64,000 nt of DNA from Begonia masoniana (taxonomy: Eukaryota > Streptophyta > Magnoliopsida > Cucurbitales > Begoniaceae). The notes beneath the pieces were generated by a model. That model did no database searches, was not told the DNA's origin, and saw nothing but the letters and a program-made list of their open reading frames with translations. The stretch lies in assembly GCA_022432975.1 (NCBI GenBank), contig CM039516.1, forward strand, positions 28,474,051 to 28,538,050, in the 5' to 3' direction. Below, piece after piece: positions 60,643 to 64,000 of the stretch. The position numbers and the translations under genes were made by a program. How positions within the stretch are numbered: position 1 is the first letter of the stretch; each line of letters starts with the position of its first letter.

Positions 60643-61785
60643 CTAATAAAGAAATACAGGAACGCCAGTAAGCAATATAGTACCTGCTATCACGGCAGGC
60701 TGATCCTCGTTATCAACATCACCAGGCTCGATAAAAGCGAAAATCCTCGGCATAACTCTCCTCTGATCACTGCCTGACTGATCTCGCCCCCTCTTCGGGC
60801 AGTCTTTAGCAAAATGGCCTGACTCACCGCACCAATAACATACATTCGTGCCCATCCTGCACTGGCCAGAGTGTTCCTTCTGACATTTAGGACAAACAGG
60901 TACCTGAGAAGCAACCTGTACTTGTTTACCCTTACCCCGGTCATTACCTCCCTCAAGAGGTCTCTTCACACCCATTTGCTGCTGCTGGGGCTGTGCTCTC
61001 GGCTGCCAACCTCGGTTCAGAGACTGAGGTCGAATCTCACGGAAGAAGCCCTTAGATGGCTCCCTCGGCCTGGTAGAACTCTGCTCAACGGCCTCAATAT
61101 CAAGTGCCCTGGCCACAATCTCGTCATAGGATACATTTCGTACCCCAGATATCGTAAGGCGCATCCGGAACTCCTGGCTAAGTCCCTGTAAGAATCAGCG
61201 TACCTTATCCTCATTAACGCTGACCTGTCGTGGTGCAAATCGAGACAGCGCCTCAAATCTCCTAACGTACTCGGCAATAGAAGCAGTCTGCCGCAACTGC
61301 ATAAACTCGACCATCTTCGCCTCGCGAACGGTATGGCTGAAATATTTATCATAGAACAGCTCTCTGAATCTCTCCCAGCCCATAATAGTCACATCGGTGG
61401 TCGTCTTGATGTAATCCCACCAAAACCGGGCATCCAACGCCAAATGATAGGTCACCAATGCAACCTTCTCTCCATCCTCTATGCTAGCATACGCCAGCAT
61501 GTCCTCCATCGTGCGAATTCAATCCTCAGCTGAAGAGGGATCAGTGGACTGTCCGCTAAATATAAGGGGCTGAAGCTTCTGAAATCTCTCCATCCCGCGG
61601 AAGTTCGATACCGCTGTCTCTCGAGCTCTAACGCCCTCACGGTCTATCATAGTACCCAACTGCTGAGACTGCCTCTCCATCTGTTGAGCCTGTCTCTCCA
61701 TATGCTGAGACTGCTGGGCAATAAAGTCCTTAAGTGTACCAATCGTATCGTCTCTGTCATCTCGATCGTTTCGTGGACGCACCAT
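60643..61785 (-). pseudogene. gag: gag of the Tekay-like element, three in-frame pieces
   Basis: All three pieces are in one frame. ATG 61785 opens MVRPRNDRDDRDDTIGTLKD followed by a Gln-rich coiled-coil-like segment (HMERQAQQMERQSQQ). TGA near 61519 interrupts PSSAED*IRTMED (a Trp codon is expected). The capsid continues (ARFWWDYIKTT, FRELFYDKYF, EYVRRFEALSRFAP) to TGA near 61195 (KVR*FLQGL; CGA to TGA is plausible). The last piece has a basic region, CPKCQKEHSGQCRMGTNVCY and the CCHC knuckle CYWCGESGHFAKDC. It ends at TAG shortly before the protease active site. The stops are the types expected from cytosine deamination. Confidence 0.92.
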
Positions 61786-61937
61786 TGTTATAATAAAACT
61801 CCTATAAAAGGTTAAAACAAATACTCTAAGAAACTAGAAATCAAATAAATCTATAAACATACTTACAGTTGATGAAGAATGTCCGCGTAGTGGCTGTGCA
61901 GTCGAGCAGTCTACAGAACCGATTTTAAAACCCGGGG
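61786..61937 (-). other. Short leader of the Tekay-like element
   Basis: About 150 bp between the primer-binding site and the gag ATG, AT-rich, with no coding signal. Confidence 0.7.
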
Positions 61938-61949
61938 GCTCTGATACAA
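61938..61949 (-). other. Degenerate primer-binding site of the Tekay-like element
   Basis: On the minus strand TTGTATCAGAGC, one base off the usual TGGTATCAGAGC, followed by ccccggg. It lies four bases from the LTR end (tgca, 61954). Confidence 0.75.
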
Positions 61950-61953
61950 TAAT

Positions 61954-62010
61954 TGCACTTGCTGCAGAGCAGCGATCGATCTCTGTAGCAATGCAGAGAT
62001 CGATCGCTGC
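61954..62010 (-). repeat. 5' LTR remnant (~57 bp) of the Tekay-like element
   Basis: Only the last unit of the palindromic GCAGCGATCGATC sequence plus gcaagtgca remains before satellite begins at 62011. The remaining >2 kb of LTR is missing, so this end was deleted after insertion. Confidence 0.85.
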
Positions 62011-64000
62011 AAAGTTAAACCTTGAAGGTGAAATGGATAACTTAGGTTCTAACCACAAGTCATGTAACAGTCATTCTCATTAGCTTCATACGTTCAGTTC
62101 TTTTGGAACAAGTCGATTGAAGTGAACTTTCTTATACTTCATCAAACGCATTACTAAGGCTTAATGACGCGTCCATTAAGGTTATTGGGTCCTTACTACA
62201 AGTTGTTCTCTTCACTTCAAGTTAAATCTTAAAGGTGAAATGGATAACTTAGGTTCTAACCACAAGTCATGTAACAGTCAACCTCATTAGCTTGATACGT
62301 TCAGTTCTTTTGGAACAAATCGATTGAAGTGAACTTTCTTATACTTCATCAAACGCATTACTAAGGCTTAATTACGCGTCCATGAAGGTAATTGGGTCCT
62401 CAGTACAAGTCGTTCTCTTCACTTCAAGTTAAACCTTGAAGGTGAAATGGATAACTTAGGATCTAACCACAAGTCATGTAACAGTCAACCTCATTAGCTT
62501 GATACGTTCAAATCTTTTGGAACAAATCGATTGAAGTGAACTTTCTTATACTTCATCAAACGCATTACTAAGGCTTAATTACGCGTCCATGAAGGTTATT
62601 GGGTCCTCAGTACACGTCGTTCTCATCACTTCATGTTAAACATTGAAGGTGAAATGTATAACTTAGGTTCTAACCACAAGTCAAGTAACAGTCAACCTCA
62701 TTAGCTGGATATGATCAGTTCTTTTGGAACAAATCGATTGAAGTGAACTTTCGTATAATTTATCAAACGCATTACTAAGGCTTAATTACGCGTCCATGAA
62801 GGTTATTAGGTCCACAGTACACGTCGTTCTCATCACTTCAAGTTAAACCTTGAAGGTGAAATGGATAACTTAGGTTCTAACCACAAGTCATGTAACAGTC
62901 AACCTCATTAGCTTGATACGTTCAGTTCTTCTGGAACAAATCGATTGAAGTGAACTTTCTTATACTTCATCAAATGCATTACTAAGGCTTAATTACGAGT
63001 CCATAAAGTTTATTGGGTCCTCAGTACACGTCGTTCTCATGACTTCAAGTTAAACCTTGAAGGTGAAATGGATAAGTTCCTTATACTTGATTTCACAGGC
63101 GTTTCTGAGTTTCTAATTCCGCGTGGTTGAAGGGTCTCGGGTTTCATATACTCGTGGTTCTCATCAACTTTGAAGGTGAAATGGATAACTAAGGTTGTAA
63201 CCACAAGTCATGTAACAGTCAACCTCATTAGCTTCATACGTTCAGTTCTTTTGAAACAAATCGATTGAAGTGAACTTTCTTATACTTTTCATCAAACGCA
63301 TTACTAAGGCTTAATTACGCGTCCATGAAGGTTATTGGGTCATTAGTACAAGTCGTTCTCTTCACTTCAAGTTAAACCTTGAAGGTGAAATGGACAACTT
63401 AGGTTCTAACCACAAGTCATGTAACAGTCAAACTCATTAGCTTGATACGTTAAGTCCTTTTGGAACAAATTGATTGAAGTGAACTTTCTTATACTTCATC
63501 AAACGCATTACTACGGCTTAATTACGCGTCCATGAAGGTTATTGGGTCCTCAGTACACGTCGTTCTCATAACTTCAAGTTAAACCTTGAAGGTGAAATGG
63601 ATAACTTAGGTTCTAACCACAAGTCATTTAACAGTCAACCTCATTAGCTTGAGACGTTCAGTTCTTTAGGAACAAATCGATTGAAATGAACTTTCTTATA
63701 CTTCATCAAACGCATTACTAAGGCTTAATTACGCGTCCATGAAGGTTATTGGGTCCTTAGTACAAGTCGTTCTCTTCACTTCAAGTTAAACCTTGAAGGG
63801 GAAATGGATAACTTAGGTTCTAACCACAAGTCATGTAACAGTTAACCTCATTAGCTTGATACGTTCAGTTCTTTTGGAACAAATCGATTGAAGTCAACTT
63901 TCTTATACTTCATCAAACGGATTACTAAGGCTTAATTACGCGTCCATTAAGTTTATTGGGTCCTCAGTACACGTCGTTCTCATGACTTCAAGTTAAACCT
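62011..64000 (+). repeat. 207-bp satellite array, forward orientation (right end)
   Basis: About 9.5 monomers close to consensus, mostly with ctcattagcttgatacgttc (the counterpart of aagctaatgag in the reverse block). One monomer (63072-63165) is abnormally short and divergent, with only a resemblance to the second half of the unit, missing ~110 bp. The array continues past the window. Confidence 0.96.

Larger units (their letters stand above)
54603..62010 (-). mobile_element. Tekay/Del-like Ty3/gypsy chromovirus, 5' LTR truncated
   Basis: Minus-strand element with gag (61785 down), protease, RT, RNase H, integrase and a C-terminal chromodomain ending near 57343, then a polypurine tract and a large 3' LTR of at least 2.2 kb starting TGTAATACCC (57266). 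At the other end a primer-binding site is followed by only ~57 bp of LTR before satellite. The satellite breaks at ttcagtttaac on the left and resumes at aagttaaacc on the right, nearly in phase. In-frame stops at five places and two frameshifts show it is dead. The chromodomain, long LTR and protein style suggest the Tekay/Del lineage. Confidence 0.9.

Overview
This window looks like a piece of a plant (dicot-type) nuclear genome in or next to a centromere. I see no host protein-coding gene and no tRNA or rRNA gene. The evidence is a very long tandem array of a ~207-bp satellite, interrupted only by LTR retrotransposons of the Ty3/gypsy superfamily. Their proteins are plant-type (CCHC gag, RT/RNase H/integrase, one chromodomain), and their primer-binding sites match initiator tRNA-Met. 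I cannot name the species.

Layout: (1) 1-1480, satellite in forward orientation (about 7 monomers). (2) 1481-3850, the 5' part of a CRM-like retroelement (LTR, PBS, leader, broken gag). (3) 3851-34264, satellite in reverse orientation, interrupted by a solo LTR with a perfect target-site duplication (20686-21561); part of that LTR was re-duplicated with two monomers in a 734-bp tandem duplication. This block contains local higher-order repeats (3-mer of 621 bp, 5-mer of ~1036 bp, 11-mer of 2277 bp) and a 193-bp monomer subfamily. (4) 34265-45523, a CRM-like gag-pol element on the minus strand. Inside it sits a gag-only deletion derivative on the plus strand (39689-44281), and inside that a 318-bp TRIM on the minus strand (43090-43407). 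All three insertions have recognisable target-site duplications. (5) 45524-52188, reverse satellite. (6) 52189-52710, a 40-base poly(A) and unassigned AT-rich DNA, then a 100-base gap (52711-52810). (7) 52821-54602, forward satellite. (8) 54603-62010, a Tekay/Del-like chromovirus on the minus strand with a large 3' LTR, a 5' LTR cut to ~57 bp and many stops. (9) 62011-64000, forward satellite.

All the coding regions belong to transposons, and all appear inactivated by stops, frameshifts, deletions or nested insertions. The biology here is structural. A satellite is homogenised in local blocks and flips orientation twice. TGAT...ATCA-ended elements whose pol frame runs into the LTR have repeatedly inserted into it. 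This is the architecture known from plant centromeres with CRM elements; the centromere assignment is inference. Some stretches carry clustered one-base deletions that look like consensus errors, so fine-scale monomer statistics there should be treated with care.
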